A stretch of DNA of 64,000 nt from Pseudomonas sp. J452 (GCF_024666525.1 NZ_CP088294.1:310001-374000), one strand, 5' to 3'; positions 20,589-36,869 are shown, counted from the stretch's first letter. The notes: generated from the sequence alone by a model not told the origin. A program made the numbers and translations.

Positions 20589-21170
20589 ATGGGTTATCGA
20601 CTGAGCAAGATCTACACGAAGACCGGCGACAAGGGCGAAACCGGCCTGGCCGACGGCCGCCGTGTAGGCAAGGACCACCCGCGCGTGGAGGCCATGGGCG
20701 AGCTGGACCTGCTCAACAGCCACCTCGGCCTGCTGCTGGCCGAACTGGCCGAGCATCAAACCACATGGCCGGGGCTGAGCAAGATCATCGACGTCCTGGC
20801 GCCCTGCCAGCACCGCCTGTTCGACCTCGGTGGCGAGCTGGCGATGCCGGCCTACCAGGCCCTTGATGAGGCGGAAGTGCAGCGCCTAGAAGCGGCCATC
20901 GACCGCTGGAACGAGGAAGTCGGGGCCCTGGAAAACTTCATCCTCCCCGGCGGTTCACGGCTGATCGCCCAGGCTCATGTCTGCCGCAGCCTAGCGCGCA
21001 ACGCCGAACGCCGCTGCCAGCACCTGAACGCGGTGGAGCCACTGCGTGAAGTCGGCATGGCCTACGTCAATCGCCTGTCCGACCTGCTGTTCGTCGCCGC
21101 CCGCCTGATCGCCCGCCGCCAGCAGATCGATGAAGTGCTGTGGCAGGCGGCGGCCAAGCCCGAGGCCTGA
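20589..21170 (+). CDS. PduO-type ATP:cob(I)alamin adenosyltransferase
   Basis: 193 residues. The enzyme transfers the adenosyl group of ATP to cob(I)alamin to make coenzyme B12. The N-terminus MGYRLSKIYTKTGDKGETGLADG contains the family's ATP-binding TKTGDxGxTxL motif, and the C-terminal part carries the conserved FILPGG (about 117-122) and RSLARNAERR (about 134-143) with the catalytic Arg region. It is a helical, trimer-forming cytosolic protein. It overlaps nothing but starts 2 bp after the kinase stop, so cotranscription is likely. No cobalamin-dependent enzyme is nearby. Confidence 0.92.
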   Translation: MGYRLSKIYTKTGDKGETGLADGRRVGKDHPRVEAMGELDLLNSHLGLLLAELAEHQTTWPGLSKIIDVLAPCQHRLFDLGGELAMPAYQALDEAEVQRLEAAIDRWNEEVGALENFILPGGSRLIAQAHVCRSLARNAERRCQHLNAVEPLREVGMAYVNRLSDLLFVAARLIARRQQIDEVLWQAAAKPEA

Positions 21171-21233
21171 TCTGCGGCGCCCCACGCGGGCTTGCGGGTG
21201 CGCATGTGCATCCTACGGGTCGAGCCGTTCTGC

Positions 21234-22178
21234 TTAGGCCTGCGGCCAGAATGCGCGGATGCCGGCCACACCCTGGGCGCCGGCCTGCCAGGCTTGCGGC
21301 AGGTCGCCTGAGCCAACCCCGCCGAGCAGGTAGGCGGGCTTGTTGAAGCCCCTGAGCAGCTCGCTGACCACCTCCCAGCCCAACGGCTGGGCCCCGGGGT
21401 GGCTCTGGGTCGCCTGCACCGGCGACAAAGTGATGAAGTCCACGCCCATGCGCGTCGCCAGGGCCAGCTCCTCGGCACCATGGCAGGACGCCGCCAGCCA
21501 GCGCTGGCCGGGAAATGGGCGACCCTGGTCGGCGTACTTGCGCAACTGCTCGGCAGTCAGGTGCCAGCCGGCGGCGGGAAAGTCGCCCAGCCACTCCAGC
21601 GGGCCCTTGAGCATCAGCTGCGCCTTGCCGGCACAGAGGCCCTGGATATCCACCGCCAGGTCACGGTACTGAGCATCGAACATGGCCGGCGCACGCAGCT
21701 GGATCAGGCGGATACCGGCGGCCAGCGCCGCACGCACGCCGCGCAATAGCTCGCCGGGCTGCAGATTCTCAGGGGTGATCAGATAACGATCCGGCAGGCG
21801 CGCGGCCGCGACAATCGGCTGATTGGCCGCCGGAAACTCGTAGTCGAGCAGTTCGCGGGCGCTGGCCCAGGCCAGTGGTTGACCTTCGGCGCCGTGGGGC
21901 TCGCCCGTGAACGCAGCGACTTCCCAGACATCCAGCAGCACCTGCTTGTCCGGGTAATCGTGCTGCACCTGGATCAGCGGGCGAGCAGCCTCGACCCGGA
22001 TGCCCAGCTCCTCCTGCAGCTCGCGGGACAGCGCGGCCTCGACCGCCTCGCCCTCCTCCACCTTGCCACCGGGAAACTCCCACAGGCCACCCTGGTGCTG
22101 GTCCGCCGCACGCTTGGCGATCAGCACCCGGCCGTCGGCGCCGCGAATGACCGCAGCCGCCACGTGCACACGTTTCAT
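21234..22178 (-). CDS. Nudix hydrolase (MutT-like) fused to a ThiE-like domain
   Basis: A 314-residue two-domain protein. Residues 1-130 form a MutT-type Nudix domain with a complete Nudix box (residues 37-60, core REL-QEE-LGI), expected to hydrolyse oxidised dGTP. Residues about 135-314 resemble thiamine-phosphate synthase/TenI barrels (IRLIQLRAP; GGVGSGDLPQAW). The barrel half probably lacks full ThiE function, since this fusion is common in pseudomonads that have a separate thiE. The ATG at 22178 overlaps the GST stop as ATGA, showing coupling. The domain order and start MKRVHVAAAVIRGADG are typical of the fused form. Confidence 0.88.
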   Translation of the reverse strand: MKRVHVAAAVIRGADGRVLIAKRAADQHQGGLWEFPGGKVEEGEAVEAALSRELQEELGIRVEAARPLIQVQHDYPDKQVLLDVWEVAAFTGEPHGAEGQPLAWASARELLDYEFPAANQPIVAAARLPDRYLITPENLQPGELLRGVRAALAAGIRLIQLRAPAMFDAQYRDLAVDIQGLCAGKAQLMLKGPLEWLGDFPAAGWHLTAEQLRKYADQGRPFPGQRWLAASCHGAEELALATRMGVDFITLSPVQATQSHPGAQPLGWEVVSELLRGFNKPAYLLGGVGSGDLPQAWQAGAQGVAGIRAFWPQA

Positions 22179-22813
22179 GCATTGTTCTCCGTTTCCTGCA
22201 GGCCGGCGCGGTACCAGCGCTGGAAGGCCGGCCATTGATAGATGGTATTCACATAGGCCTCGGCCTCGGTCGGCAGTGCCACCTGATAGCTGCGCAGACG
22301 CGCCGCCACCGGAGCGAAGAAGGCATCGGCGATGCTGGCGTGGCCGAACAGGTACGGACCATCCTGACCGAAGCGCTGGCGGCATTCCTGCCACAGGGCA
22401 CAGACCCGCGCGATGTCGGCTGCCGCCTCGGCCGGTAGCTCGGCCAACGGCTGGTTGCGCCGCAGGTTCATCGGCAGGTGGCTGCGCAACGCTACGAAGC
22501 CGCTGTGCATCTCCGCGCAGACCGAGCGGGCGAAGGCCCTGGCGGCCGAGCCACGCGGCCACAGGTGGGCCTCCGGAAAACGTTCGGCGAGGTATTCGGC
22601 GATGGCCAGGGAATCCCAGATCACCCCGTCTTCGCACTTGAGCACCGGCACCTTGCCTGTCGGCGAATGCTGCAGCAGCTGCCGGCGGCTATCGGCGCCG
22701 TAGAGCTGGACCAGCTGTTCGTCGTAGTCGACACCCGCCAGTTCAAGCGCCAGCCAGGCACGCAACGACCAGGACGAGAAGTTCTTGTTGCCGATTACCA
22801 GGGTCAGGGACAT
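22175..22813 (-). CDS. Glutathione S-transferase family protein
   Basis: A 212-residue cytosolic protein. The N-terminal thioredoxin-fold domain begins MSLTLVIGNKNFSSWSLRAWLAL, a mark of the subfamily with the SSWSLR motif, includes TGKVPVLKCEDG (about 61-72), and is followed by an all-helical C-terminal domain. Function is probably glutathione conjugation or a disulfide/peroxide activity; no substrate can be assigned. The ATG at 22813 has GGAGAT upstream and was preferred to an earlier in-frame codon. It is translationally coupled to the downstream Nudix gene. Confidence 0.9.
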   Translation of the reverse strand: MSLTLVIGNKNFSSWSLRAWLALELAGVDYDEQLVQLYGADSRRQLLQHSPTGKVPVLKCEDGVIWDSLAIAEYLAERFPEAHLWPRGSAARAFARSVCAEMHSGFVALRSHLPMNLRRNQPLAELPAEAAADIARVCALWQECRQRFGQDGPYLFGHASIADAFFAPVAARLRSYQVALPTEAEAYVNTIYQWPAFQRWYRAGLQETENNA

Positions 22814-22884
22814 GGTTATCTCCAGGCGTAGGGATGATCCAGATGCAGTCACTCGACCTTAAAAGCGGCCCCCGCAGATAGCAA

Positions 22885-22920
22885 ATTCCCGATATTCATG
22901 GGGCCATGAATACCGGGAAT
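22885..22920. repeat. 17-bp near-perfect inverted repeat between argJ and GST
   Basis: ATTCCCGATATTCATGG (22885-22901) and CCATGAATACCGGGAAT (22904-22920) pair over 17 bp with one mismatch and a 2-bp spacer. No T-run follows on either strand, so it is not a simple terminator. It may be a regulator-binding palindrome or an mRNA stabiliser. Confidence 0.75.
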
Positions 22921-22947
22921 CCGGGTGCAGCCATCAGTCCATCGCGA

Positions 22948-24180
22948 TCAGGAGCGGTATTCCGCGTTGATCCTCACGTACTCATGGGACAGGTCGGTGG
23001 TCCAGATGGTTTCGCTGCAGGTGCCGCGGCCCAGCTCGATGCGGATGGTGATTTCCGCACGGGCCATTACCGCCGCACCCTGCTCCTCGGTGTAAGTCGC
23101 CGCGCGACCACCCTGACTGGCGATACACACTTCGCCCTGCAGCGGGTCACCGAGGAACACGTCGATCTTGCTCACGTCCAGCTGTGGCACGCCGGCATAG
23201 CCAACGGCGGCGAGGATACGCCCCCAGTTCGGGTCGGAGGCGAACAGTGCGGTCTTGATCAGCGGCGAGTGGGCCACAGCATAGGCCACATCCAGGCACT
23301 CCTGATGCGTACCGCCGCCGTTGACCTGCACGGTGACGAACTTGGTCGCGCCTTCGCCGTCACGCACGATGGCCTGGGCCACTTCCATGAATACCTCGAA
23401 CACTGCCTGCTTGAGCTTGGCGAACAGCTCACCGCTGGAAGCGTTGATTTCCGGCAAGGCGGCCTGGCCGGTCGCAATCAGCAGGCAGCAGTCGTTGGTC
23501 GAGGTATCGCCGTCGATGGTGATGCGGTTGAACGACTTGTTCGCCGCATCGGCCACCAACGATTGCAGGACGTCACGGGCCACCTTGGCGTCGGTGGCGA
23601 TGTAACCGAGCATGGTCGCCATGTTCGGCCGGATCATCCCGGCGCCCTTGCTGATGCCGGTCACGGTGACAGTCACACCCTCATGCTGGAACTGGCGGCT
23701 GGCGCCCTTGGGCAGGGTGTCGGTGGTCATGATGCCGGTGGCGGCTTCGGCCCAGTGGTTCTCGTCGAGATCATCGAGGGCGGCCTGCAGCGCGCTTTCG
23801 ATCTTCTCCACCGGCAGCGGCTCGCCGATCACGCCGGTGGAGAACGGCAGGACGGCCTCTTGCGCGACGCCAGTCAGCGCCGCCAGGGCGGCACAGGTAC
23901 GCCGGGCATTGGCCAGGCCATCCGCACCGGTGCCGGCGTTGGCGTTGCCGGTGTTGGTCAGCAGGTAACGCACATTGCCCTGCAGGCGCTCACGGGTAAC
24001 GATCACCGGCGCGGCGCAGAAGGCGTTGGTGGTAGTCACCCCGGCTACCCGCGAGCCTTCGGCGCAGCGCATCACCACCACATCCTTGCGCCCCGGGCGC
24101 TTGATGCCGGCAGAGGCGATGCCGAGTTCGAAACCGGGAACCGGGTGCAGGACAGGCAGGGGACCAAGACCAACGGCCAT
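22948..24180 (-). CDS. argJ: Arginine biosynthesis bifunctional protein ArgJ
   Basis: 410 residues; it transfers acetyl from N-acetylornithine to glutamate (and, in bifunctional forms, from acetyl-CoA), recycling acetyl groups in arginine synthesis. The proenzyme cuts itself between Ala188 and Thr189 in the PNMATML motif, making Thr189 the nucleophile; ATGIMTTDT (148-156) forms part of the active site. Start [20 protein letters not shown] is chosen over a 21-codon extension because it matches the family. It is separated by a terminator from secA upstream. Confidence 0.96.
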   Translation of the reverse strand: MAVGLGPLPVLHPVPGFELGIASAGIKRPGRKDVVVMRCAEGSRVAGVTTTNAFCAAPVIVTRERLQGNVRYLLTNTGNANAGTGADGLANARRTCAALAALTGVAQEAVLPFSTGVIGEPLPVEKIESALQAALDDLDENHWAEAATGIMTTDTLPKGASRQFQHEGVTVTVTGISKGAGMIRPNMATMLGYIATDAKVARDVLQSLVADAANKSFNRITIDGDTSTNDCCLLIATGQAALPEINASSGELFAKLKQAVFEVFMEVAQAIVRDGEGATKFVTVQVNGGGTHQECLDVAYAVAHSPLIKTALFASDPNWGRILAAVGYAGVPQLDVSKIDVFLGDPLQGEVCIASQGGRAATYTEEQGAAVMARAEITIRIELGRGTCSETIWTTDLSHEYVRINAEYRS

Positions 24181-24243
24181 GTGGGGCGCTCCTTCGTAGA
24201 CAATCTGGGCAAACACCGGGCGATGCCCGGCAGGCAGTGACAA

Positions 24244-24276
24244 AACGCCGCGAGCGGCAGAGCCGGTCGCGGCGTT
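24244..24276 (-). terminator. secA terminator
   Basis: Minus-strand hairpin with a 10-bp stem AACGCCGCGA / TCGCGGCGTT followed by TTGT, about 25 bp after the secA stop. Confidence 0.75.
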
Positions 24277-24301
24277 GTTTATATAGCAGGGTTCCGGCAG
24301 A

Positions 24302-27040
<2,739 letters not shown>

Positions 27041-27277
27041 ATCGGCAGATTCTTCCACTAATAGGGATGAAGGATGGCGCAGAACACCAGCCCTGCAGCC
27101 GGCTCGGCTGCGTGCGAAAGGGGGCATTCTACCCGGAAACGTCGGCGAGGAAAGTGCAGCGTGCCCACAGGCACAGCACCGATGCAACCGCGAATCCCTG
27201 CTATATGGGGACGCACGGCGGCCACTGCAACCCCTGGTTTGCTAACATGGCGCAATGACTCGACCGATGCGCCTTTC

Positions 27278-27733
27278 ATGACCTTCCGCCCCTTGCCGGC
27301 CAAGGCGTCTGCCGCGCTGCTGCATGCCAGCAGACCGCTGCAGACACTGTTCGACCAGGCCCAGCGGATTGCCCGCCTGCAGGCGCTGGTCGACGTGCAA
27401 CTGGAAGAAGCTGCCCGCGAACACTGCCGAGTCGCCAGCTGGCGTGACGGCTGCCTGCTGCTACTGACCAGCAACGGTCACTGGGCCACCCGCCTGCACT
27501 ACCAACAGCGCCGCCTGCAACGCCAGCTACAGGTGCTGCCGGAGTTCGCCGGGCTGTTGAAGATCCAGATCAAGGTGCGCCCACCCACGGGCCAGGTCGA
27601 CTATGTCGGGCGCAAGGTCGAGCTTTCCAGCGCCGCCGCCGATAGCCTCACCAGCGCCGCCGAAGGCATCAGCGACCCCAAGCTGCGCGCCGCCCTCGAA
27701 CGCCTGGCCAACCACGCCAAGCCCCGGGAATAA
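27278..27733 (+). CDS. DUF721 family protein (DciA-like)
   Basis: 151 residues. DUF721 proteins include DciA, the widespread helicase-loading partner of DnaB found in bacteria without DnaC. The N-terminal 90 residues (LFDQAQRIARLQALVDVQL, then HCRVASWRDGCLLLLTSNGHWATRL) have the KH-like fold pattern of the family; the C-terminus is low-complexity and Ala/Ser rich. The ATG at 27278 was chosen because it starts MTFRPLPAKA and upstream codons fall in other frames or extend too far. It diverges from secA, with 237 bp between the starts. Confidence 0.85.
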   Translation: MTFRPLPAKASAALLHASRPLQTLFDQAQRIARLQALVDVQLEEAAREHCRVASWRDGCLLLLTSNGHWATRLHYQQRRLQRQLQVLPEFAGLLKIQIKVRPPTGQVDYVGRKVELSSAAADSLTSAAEGISDPKLRAALERLANHAKPRE

Positions 27734-27740
27734 ACGGCAG

Positions 27741-27769
27741 AAAAAAACAGGCCACCCGAGGGTGGCCTG
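27741..27769 (-). terminator. lpxC terminator
   Basis: Stem CAGGCCACCC / GGGTGGCCTG, followed on the minus strand by seven Ts. It marks the 3' end of the whole mra/dcw cluster and faces the DUF721 gene. Confidence 0.9.
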
Positions 27770-27797
27770 AATACAACAGAAGGGAGGGTGTTGCTGC

Positions 27798-28745
<948 letters not shown>

Positions 28746-28821
28746 TCAACAATGGCCGGCGATGATAGCAGAACCGGCCTTCGCTGAACACTAATCACCA
28801 TCATACTCCCGATAGACTTCA

Positions 28822-30018
28822 TCAATCAGCTTGACGCCGCAGGAAAGCCGGAATGTCCAAATAGTCCAGATCGTCCTGGCTATTCAGCTTGGCCGCAGCG
28901 GCAGCGCCGGCGTGGCTTTGACGCTGAACGGTGGGGCGCTCGTAGTCCTTGTAGTTGACGGTTTGCGACTCGGCAGCACGTGGCGCAGCACTGCTCACAG
29001 CAGCCGCAGAGCTGGAAACGGCAGCGATAGTGTTGTCGACCACCTTGACCGGCTTCTCAATCCGCGCACCCAGACCGGTAGCGACCACGGTGACATGCAG
29101 CTCGTCGCGCATATCCGGATCGATGACCGCGCCCACCTTGACGGTGGCGTGCTCGGAGGCGAAAGCCTCGATGATCTCGCCGACTGCAGCGTACTCGCCG
29201 AGGGACAGATCCAGACCAGCGGTGATGTTGACCAGAATGCCACGCGCGCCCTGCAGGTTGACGTCTTCCAGCAGCGGGTTGCGAATGGCCGCTTCGGTGG
29301 CTTCGCGAGCACGGTTCGGACCGCTGGCGCAGCCGGTACCCATCATCGCCATGCCCATTTCACCCATCACGGTTTTCACGTCGGCGAAGTCGACGTTCAT
29401 CAGGCCCGGACGCTGCATGATGTCGGAGATGCCGCGCACGGCACCGGCCAGCACGTCGTCAGCCTTGGCGAAGGCGGACAGCAGGCTGGCGTCCTTGCCG
29501 AGGATGGTCAGCAGCTTTTCGTTGGGGATGGTGATCAGCGAATCAACCACATCGGCCAGGGCACGGATACCCTCGTCGGCGACCTGCATGCGCTTGCGCC
29601 CTTCGAACGGGAACGGACGCGTAACCACGGCAACGGTGAGGATGCCCATCTCTTTCGCCACTTCGGCAATTACCGGGGCCGCACCGGTACCGGTACCGCC
29701 ACCCATGCCGGTGGTGATGAAGACCATGTCGGCGCCACGCAGCACTTCGGCGATGCGCTCACGATCTTCCAGAGCGGCCTGACGACCGATTTCCGGATTG
29801 GTGCCGGCACCCAGACCCTTGGTCACACCTGTGCCGAGCTGCAGCACGCTGCGTGCACCGACATTCTTCAGAGCCTGGGCATCGGTGTTGGCGCAGATGA
29901 ACTCGACGCCTTCGATGTTGTTTTTGACCATGTGATTGACGGCATTGCCACCGCCGCCACCCACGCCGATCACTTTGATAACTGCGCTTTGCGGAACGTT
30001 ATCTACGAGTTCGAACAT
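28822..30018 (-). CDS. ftsZ: Cell division protein FtsZ
   Basis: A 398-residue tubulin-like GTPase that forms the division ring. The tubulin signature GGGTGTG is at 106-112, the T7 loop [11 protein letters not shown] lies in the middle, and a variable linker leads to the conserved C-terminal peptide [11 protein letters not shown] that binds FtsA and ZipA. The start [18 protein letters not shown] is typical for pseudomonads. It lies 56 bp downstream of ftsA, a spacing that may hold a promoter. Confidence 0.99.
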   Translation of the reverse strand: MFELVDNVPQSAVIKVIGVGGGGGNAVNHMVKNNIEGVEFICANTDAQALKNVGARSVLQLGTGVTKGLGAGTNPEIGRQAALEDRERIAEVLRGADMVFITTGMGGGTGTGAAPVIAEVAKEMGILTVAVVTRPFPFEGRKRMQVADEGIRALADVVDSLITIPNEKLLTILGKDASLLSAFAKADDVLAGAVRGISDIMQRPGLMNVDFADVKTVMGEMGMAMMGTGCASGPNRAREATEAAIRNPLLEDVNLQGARGILVNITAGLDLSLGEYAAVGEIIEAFASEHATVKVGAVIDPDMRDELHVTVVATGLGARIEKPVKVVDNTIAAVSSSAAAVSSAAPRAAESQTVNYKDYERPTVQRQSHAGAAAAAKLNSQDDLDYLDIPAFLRRQAD

Positions 30019-30074
30019 TTCCCCTCTCCTTATTTTCTAGTTGTATCGCCTACAGCTAACCGCGGGTGTTGCTT

Positions 30075-31322
30075 TCAAAAATTGCCCTGGACCCAGCGTT
30101 TCAGCCGTTCCAGTACAGGTGCTTTGGGTTCATCGCTAAACAGGTTGCTGCCAGACATGGAGATGCCATCGGCCTGCTTCTGCAAGCCGTACATGAGCAG
30201 GCCCACGCCTGTCGAATAGATAGGATTACGCACGACGTCGGCCAGTCCCTTGACGCTGTGTGGTACGCCCAGACGCACCGGCATGTGAAAGATCTCTTCG
30301 GCCAGTTCGACGGCACCTTCCATCTTGGCGGTGCCCCCGGTGAGGACGATCCCGGCCGGGATCATGTCCTCGTAGCCACTGCGCCGCAGCTCGGCCTGAA
30401 TCAGGGTGAAGAGCTCGTCGTAACGGGGCTCGACAACCTCGGCCAGAGCCTGGCGGGACAGTTCCCGCGGCGGCCGGTCGCCCACACTGGGAACCTTGAT
30501 GGTTTCCCCGGCGCCGGCCAGTTTGGCTAGGGCGCAAGCATAACGAATCTTGATCTCCTCGGCATACTGGGTCGGGGTGCGTAATGCCATGGCGATATCA
30601 TTGGTAACCTGGTCGCCAGCGATCGGAATCACCGCAGTGTGACGTATCGCACCTTCTGTGAAGATGGCGATGTCGGTGGTACCGCCACCGATGTCGACCA
30701 GGCACACGCCCAGCTCCTTCTCGTCGTCGGTCAGCACCGCGTAGGCGGAGGCCAGTTGTTCGAGAATGATGTCGTCGACTTCCAGGCCGCAGCGACGCAC
30801 GCACTTCTCGACGTTCTGCGCCGCGTTCACCGCGCAGGTCACCACATGCACCTTGGCTTCCAGGCGCACGCCGGACATGCCCAGCGGCTCGCGCACGCCT
30901 TCCTGGTTATCGATCACGTAATCCTGCGGCAAGGTGTGCAACACCCGCTGATCCGCCGGAATGGCCACGGCCTGGGCGGCATCCAGCACGCGTTCGAGGT
31001 CGGCCGGGCTGACTTCACGATCACGGATGGCAACGATGCCGTGGCTGTTGAGACTGCGGATATGGTTGCCGGCCACGCCGACAAAAGCCGAGTGGATACG
31101 GCAGCCGGCCATCAGCTGGGCTTCTTCGACGGCGCGCTGGATCGACTGCACGGTGGACTCGATATTCACCACCACACCCTTCTTCAGGCCGCGCGACGGA
31201 TGCGTGCCGATACCGACGATTTCCAGTTGGCCGTCCGCGTTCACCTCGCCCACCAGCGCCACCACCTTGGAGGTGCCGATATCGAGGCCGACGATCATCT
31301 TGCCGCTCTGCACACTTGCCAT
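30075..31322 (-). CDS. ftsA: Cell division protein FtsA
   Basis: A 415-residue actin-like ATPase that tethers FtsZ to the membrane. Phosphate-binding motifs are visible as GLDIGTSKVVALVG (13-26) and VDIGGGTTDIAIF (around 205-217). The C-terminal amphipathic membrane-binding helix is readable in the last residues (LERLKRWVQGNF). Order ftsQ-ftsA-ftsZ is conserved; it starts 20 bp after the ftsQ stop. Confidence 0.98.
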   Translation of the reverse strand: MASVQSGKMIVGLDIGTSKVVALVGEVNADGQLEIVGIGTHPSRGLKKGVVVNIESTVQSIQRAVEEAQLMAGCRIHSAFVGVAGNHIRSLNSHGIVAIRDREVSPADLERVLDAAQAVAIPADQRVLHTLPQDYVIDNQEGVREPLGMSGVRLEAKVHVVTCAVNAAQNVEKCVRRCGLEVDDIILEQLASAYAVLTDDEKELGVCLVDIGGGTTDIAIFTEGAIRHTAVIPIAGDQVTNDIAMALRTPTQYAEEIKIRYACALAKLAGAGETIKVPSVGDRPPRELSRQALAEVVEPRYDELFTLIQAELRRSGYEDMIPAGIVLTGGTAKMEGAVELAEEIFHMPVRLGVPHSVKGLADVVRNPIYSTGVGLLMYGLQKQADGISMSGSNLFSDEPKAPVLERLKRWVQGNF

Positions 31323-31342
31323 GGTTCTACGTTCTCCTCAAT

Positions 31343-32200
31343 TCACTGCACGGCGGCGGGTTCAGCCGCCGTTGGCGCCACCGGCGTACGCCAGGCCACG
31401 GCGAGGCCGTTGGCGTAACGCAGGTCGATGCGCGCGATATTCGCGATCTGCTCTTTCAGCACCTTGTCGTAGATGGCGCTGAAACGACGCATTTTTTCCA
31501 CCAGATGATCCCGCCCGAGGAGGATGTCCACGCCCTGACCGGTGCTGATGAACCAGCTGCCGTGCTCGCGCAACTCCAGGGCCGCAATGGAAAAGCCCAG
31601 CGGGCGCAGCATCTGGCTGAGTACCTGGTACTGCTGCATCACCTGCTGCTGGGCGCGTTGCGGCCCGGACAGCAGCGGCAGGTTTTCGTAGTGGGTCAGC
31701 TCGCGCGGGGCGAAGGCCTGGCCCTGGTTGTTGAGCAGCGCCTCATTGCCCCAGCGGGCCACCGGCAGCTGCTCTTCCAGGCGAATCGATACCTGGTCCG
31801 GCCACACCCGACGCACTTCGGCGCGGGCGATCCACGGCATACGCTCCAGCTCGGCGCGCATGCCGGTCATATCGACGGTGAAGAAGCTGCTGGCAATGAA
31901 CGGCGCGATACGCTCCTGCACGGCCTGCTGGCTGATGTAGCTCAGCTCGCCCTGCACGCTGACCCGCGCGATCGGCCGATCGGCGTAAGGGATCAGGCGC
32001 TGGGCCAGCTCATAGGTCGCGCAACCCAAGCCGACCAGTAACAGCGGCCACAGCAGACGTTTCAGACCGCTGAAGTCCGGCTTCGGCAGACGCGCCGCCA
32101 ACGGTTCCTTGGCCACCATCCGGCTCGCCCCGCGCGCAGCGATAGGCTGACGCCGGGTGGCGCCTCCTATGGGCTGCGGGTGACGGAGAGTGGCGCCCAT
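31343..32200 (-). CDS. ftsQ: Cell division protein FtsQ
   Basis: A 285-residue bitopic inner-membrane protein of the divisome that joins early and late proteins through FtsB and FtsL. It has an Arg-rich cytoplasmic N-terminus (1-45), one transmembrane helix (about 48-65, [17 protein letters not shown]), a POTRA domain ([17 protein letters not shown]) and the FtsQ beta domain. It starts 3 bp after the ddlB stop. Confidence 0.96.
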   Translation of the reverse strand: MGATLRHPQPIGGATRRQPIAARGASRMVAKEPLAARLPKPDFSGLKRLLWPLLLVGLGCATYELAQRLIPYADRPIARVSVQGELSYISQQAVQERIAPFIASSFFTVDMTGMRAELERMPWIARAEVRRVWPDQVSIRLEEQLPVARWGNEALLNNQGQAFAPRELTHYENLPLLSGPQRAQQQVMQQYQVLSQMLRPLGFSIAALELREHGSWFISTGQGVDILLGRDHLVEKMRRFSAIYDKVLKEQIANIARIDLRYANGLAVAWRTPVAPTAAEPAAVQ

Positions 32201-32203
32201 GAA

Positions 32204-34576
<2,373 letters not shown>

Positions 34577-34584
<8 letters not shown>

Positions 34585-35647
34585 GGGCCACCTCCAGGCA
34601 GGTTTCCACCACCGTGCGGGTGGCATCCGGTTTGGCCAGGCGACGCGCAGTGCGGCCCATGTCCAGAAGTTTTTCAGGGTGCATCAGAACCTCGGTCAGC
34701 TGCGCGGCAAGCGTGTCCGCGTCAGTCGCATGTTGCGGGAGAAGGAAGGCCGCGCCCTCCTTCGCCAGGTATTCGGCATTGCGGGTCTGGTGGTCGTCGA
34801 TCGCGTGCGGCAGCGGCACCAGGAACGACGGCAGGCCAGCGGCTGCCAGTTCGCTGATGGTCAGCGCGCCGGCGCGGCACACCACCAGGTCGGCCCAGGC
34901 GTAGGCATGGGCCATATCCTTGATGAAGGGCGCGACCTCGGCTTCGACCGCAACCTGGCGATAACGCTCCGCGGTAATCTCGGCATGTTGCTTGCCCGCC
35001 TGGTGGAACAGTTGCGGGCGCAGTTCGGCCGGCACCTTGGCCAGTGCCGCCGGCAGCAGCTTGTTCAGCGGCTCGGCGCCCAGGCTGCCGCCCAGCACCA
35101 GCAGGCGCGGCTTGCGCTTGCTCAGCGAGTCACGCGGGGTTTCCAGGAACAGCTCCTCGCGCACCGGGTTGCCGGTGGTGCGGCGCTTGGCACTGTTGCC
35201 GAAGGTATTCGGGAAGCCTTCGCAGACGCGGCTGGCGAACGGCACCAGGCTGCGGTTGGCGGTGCCGGCCACGGCGTTCTGCTCCTGGATGATCAGCGGC
35301 GCACCGCTCATCCGCGCCGCCAGCCCGCCCGGACCGGTGACATAACCGCCCATGCCCAGCACGCACACCGGCTGCAGCTCGCGCATGATCCGCCGCGCCT
35401 GCCACAGGGCACGCAGCAGCTGGAACGGCGCCTTGAGCAGGGCCAGCTTGCTCTTGCCACGCAGACCGCTGACATCGATCAGGTGCAGCGGCAGACCCGC
35501 CGCCGGTACCAGCTCGTTCTCGATACCGCGCGGGGTGCCCAGCCAGTGCACGCTGTAGCCGCGCGCCTGGAACTCGCGGGCGCAGGCCAGCGCCGGGAAC
35601 ACGTGGCCGCCGGTACCGCCGGCCATGATCAGCACATTAGCGCCCAT
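34577..35647 (-). CDS. murG: UDP-GlcNAc:lipid I N-acetylglucosaminyltransferase MurG
   Basis: A 356-residue peripheral membrane GT-B enzyme that turns lipid I into lipid II on the cytoplasmic face. The glycine-rich [12 protein letters not shown] (10-21) and the second G loop [13 protein letters not shown] (about 96-108) are the lipid/phosphate-binding loops; [10 protein letters not shown] starts the C-terminal UDP-GlcNAc domain. It overlaps ftsW by 11 bp and murC by 8 bp. Confidence 0.97.
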
Positions 35648-36869
35648 GACGGACCTCCCCGGCGCTCTGGCCGTCGAAGAAGTCGGACTCGCTGAACTCG
35701 AACTCCTCGCTGCCCAGCGAGGTACGCCGCTCCCACTCGATACGCAGGAGCAGCGCCAGGCTGACGCAGCAGATGGTCAGCGAACTGCCACCGTAGCTGA
35801 GGAACGGCAGGGTCAGGCCCTTGGTCGGCAGCAGGCCGACATTCACGCCAATATTGATCAGGATCTGGCCGATCCACAGGAAGGCCAGGCCGTAGGCCAC
35901 ATAAGCCGAGAAGAACTGCTTGGCCTTCTCCGCCCACAGGCCGATGTACAGCGCACGCACGCTGACGAAAACGAACAGCGCCAGGGTGAGCAGTGCACCG
36001 ATCATGCCCAGCTCTTCGGCGAGCACGGCGAAGACGAAGTCGGTATGCGCTTCCGGCAGGTAGAACTGCTTCTGGATGCTGTTGCCCAGGCCGACCCCGA
36101 ACCATTCGCCACGGCCGAAGGCGATCAACGCCTGGCTCAGCTGGTAGCCAGCGCCGTACTGGTCGGCCCAGGGGTCGACGAAGTTGGTCAGGCGCGCCAG
36201 GCGGTAGCTCTGGCTGGTCATCACCAGCGCCCCCAGCGCCAGCACCGCACCGGCCAGGGGAATGAAGCGCAGCAGGTTGATGCCACCGAGGAACAGCATG
36301 GCGATGGCGGCACCGACCAGCACCACCGTGGCGCCGAAATCCGGCTCGGCCAGCAGCAAGGCGGCCATCGGGCCCAGCACCAGCATCGGTTTGAGGAAGC
36401 CGCTGAGCTTCTCGCGCACCTCTTCCTGGCGACGCACCAGGTAGGCGGCAATGAACATCACGGTGAACAGCTTGGCATGTTCCGAGGGCTGCAGGTTGAA
36501 CAGGCCGAGACTGAACCAACGCTTGGCGCCGTTGATCTCGCGACCGACGCCCGGCAGCAGCACCAGCACCAACAGGACGAAGGCGATCAGCAGCAGCGCG
36601 CCGCTGAAACGCTGCCACAGCGCCATGGGCACCAGCAGCGTGATAAACGCCGCGATCAGACCGATCAGCAGGTAAATCAGGTGGCGCACCATGTGGTACA
36701 GCGGATTGCCGGACAGCGCCGCGGCCACTTCCGAGGAGGCCGAGGTAATCATCACCAGCCCCAGGCCGAGCAGCCCCAGGCAGCCGGCCAGCAGCGGGAA
36801 ATCCAGGTCGAGACCGCGACGGGTATTCAGCGGCGACGGAGCGCCGAGCAGGCGCGCGAGAAGGCTCAT
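35637..36869 (-). CDS. ftsW: Peptidoglycan glycosyltransferase FtsW
   Basis: A 410-residue SEDS-family polytopic membrane protein that polymerises glycan strands at the septum together with FtsI. About ten transmembrane helices; SEDS marks include KRWFSLGLFNLQPSE (about 136-150), the AEPDFGATVVL segment and GLTLPFLSYGGSS near 353. It starts MSLLARLLGAPSPLNTRRGLDLD. It overlaps murD by 4 bp. Confidence 0.97.
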   Translation of the reverse strand: MSLLARLLGAPSPLNTRRGLDLDFPLLAGCLGLLGLGLVMITSASSEVAAALSGNPLYHMVRHLIYLLIGLIAAFITLLVPMALWQRFSGALLLIAFVLLVLVLLPGVGREINGAKRWFSLGLFNLQPSEHAKLFTVMFIAAYLVRRQEEVREKLSGFLKPMLVLGPMAALLLAEPDFGATVVLVGAAIAMLFLGGINLLRFIPLAGAVLALGALVMTSQSYRLARLTNFVDPWADQYGAGYQLSQALIAFGRGEWFGVGLGNSIQKQFYLPEAHTDFVFAVLAEELGMIGALLTLALFVFVSVRALYIGLWAEKAKQFFSAYVAYGLAFLWIGQILINIGVNVGLLPTKGLTLPFLSYGGSSLTICCVSLALLLRIEWERRTSLGSEEFEFSESDFFDGQSAGEVRHGR

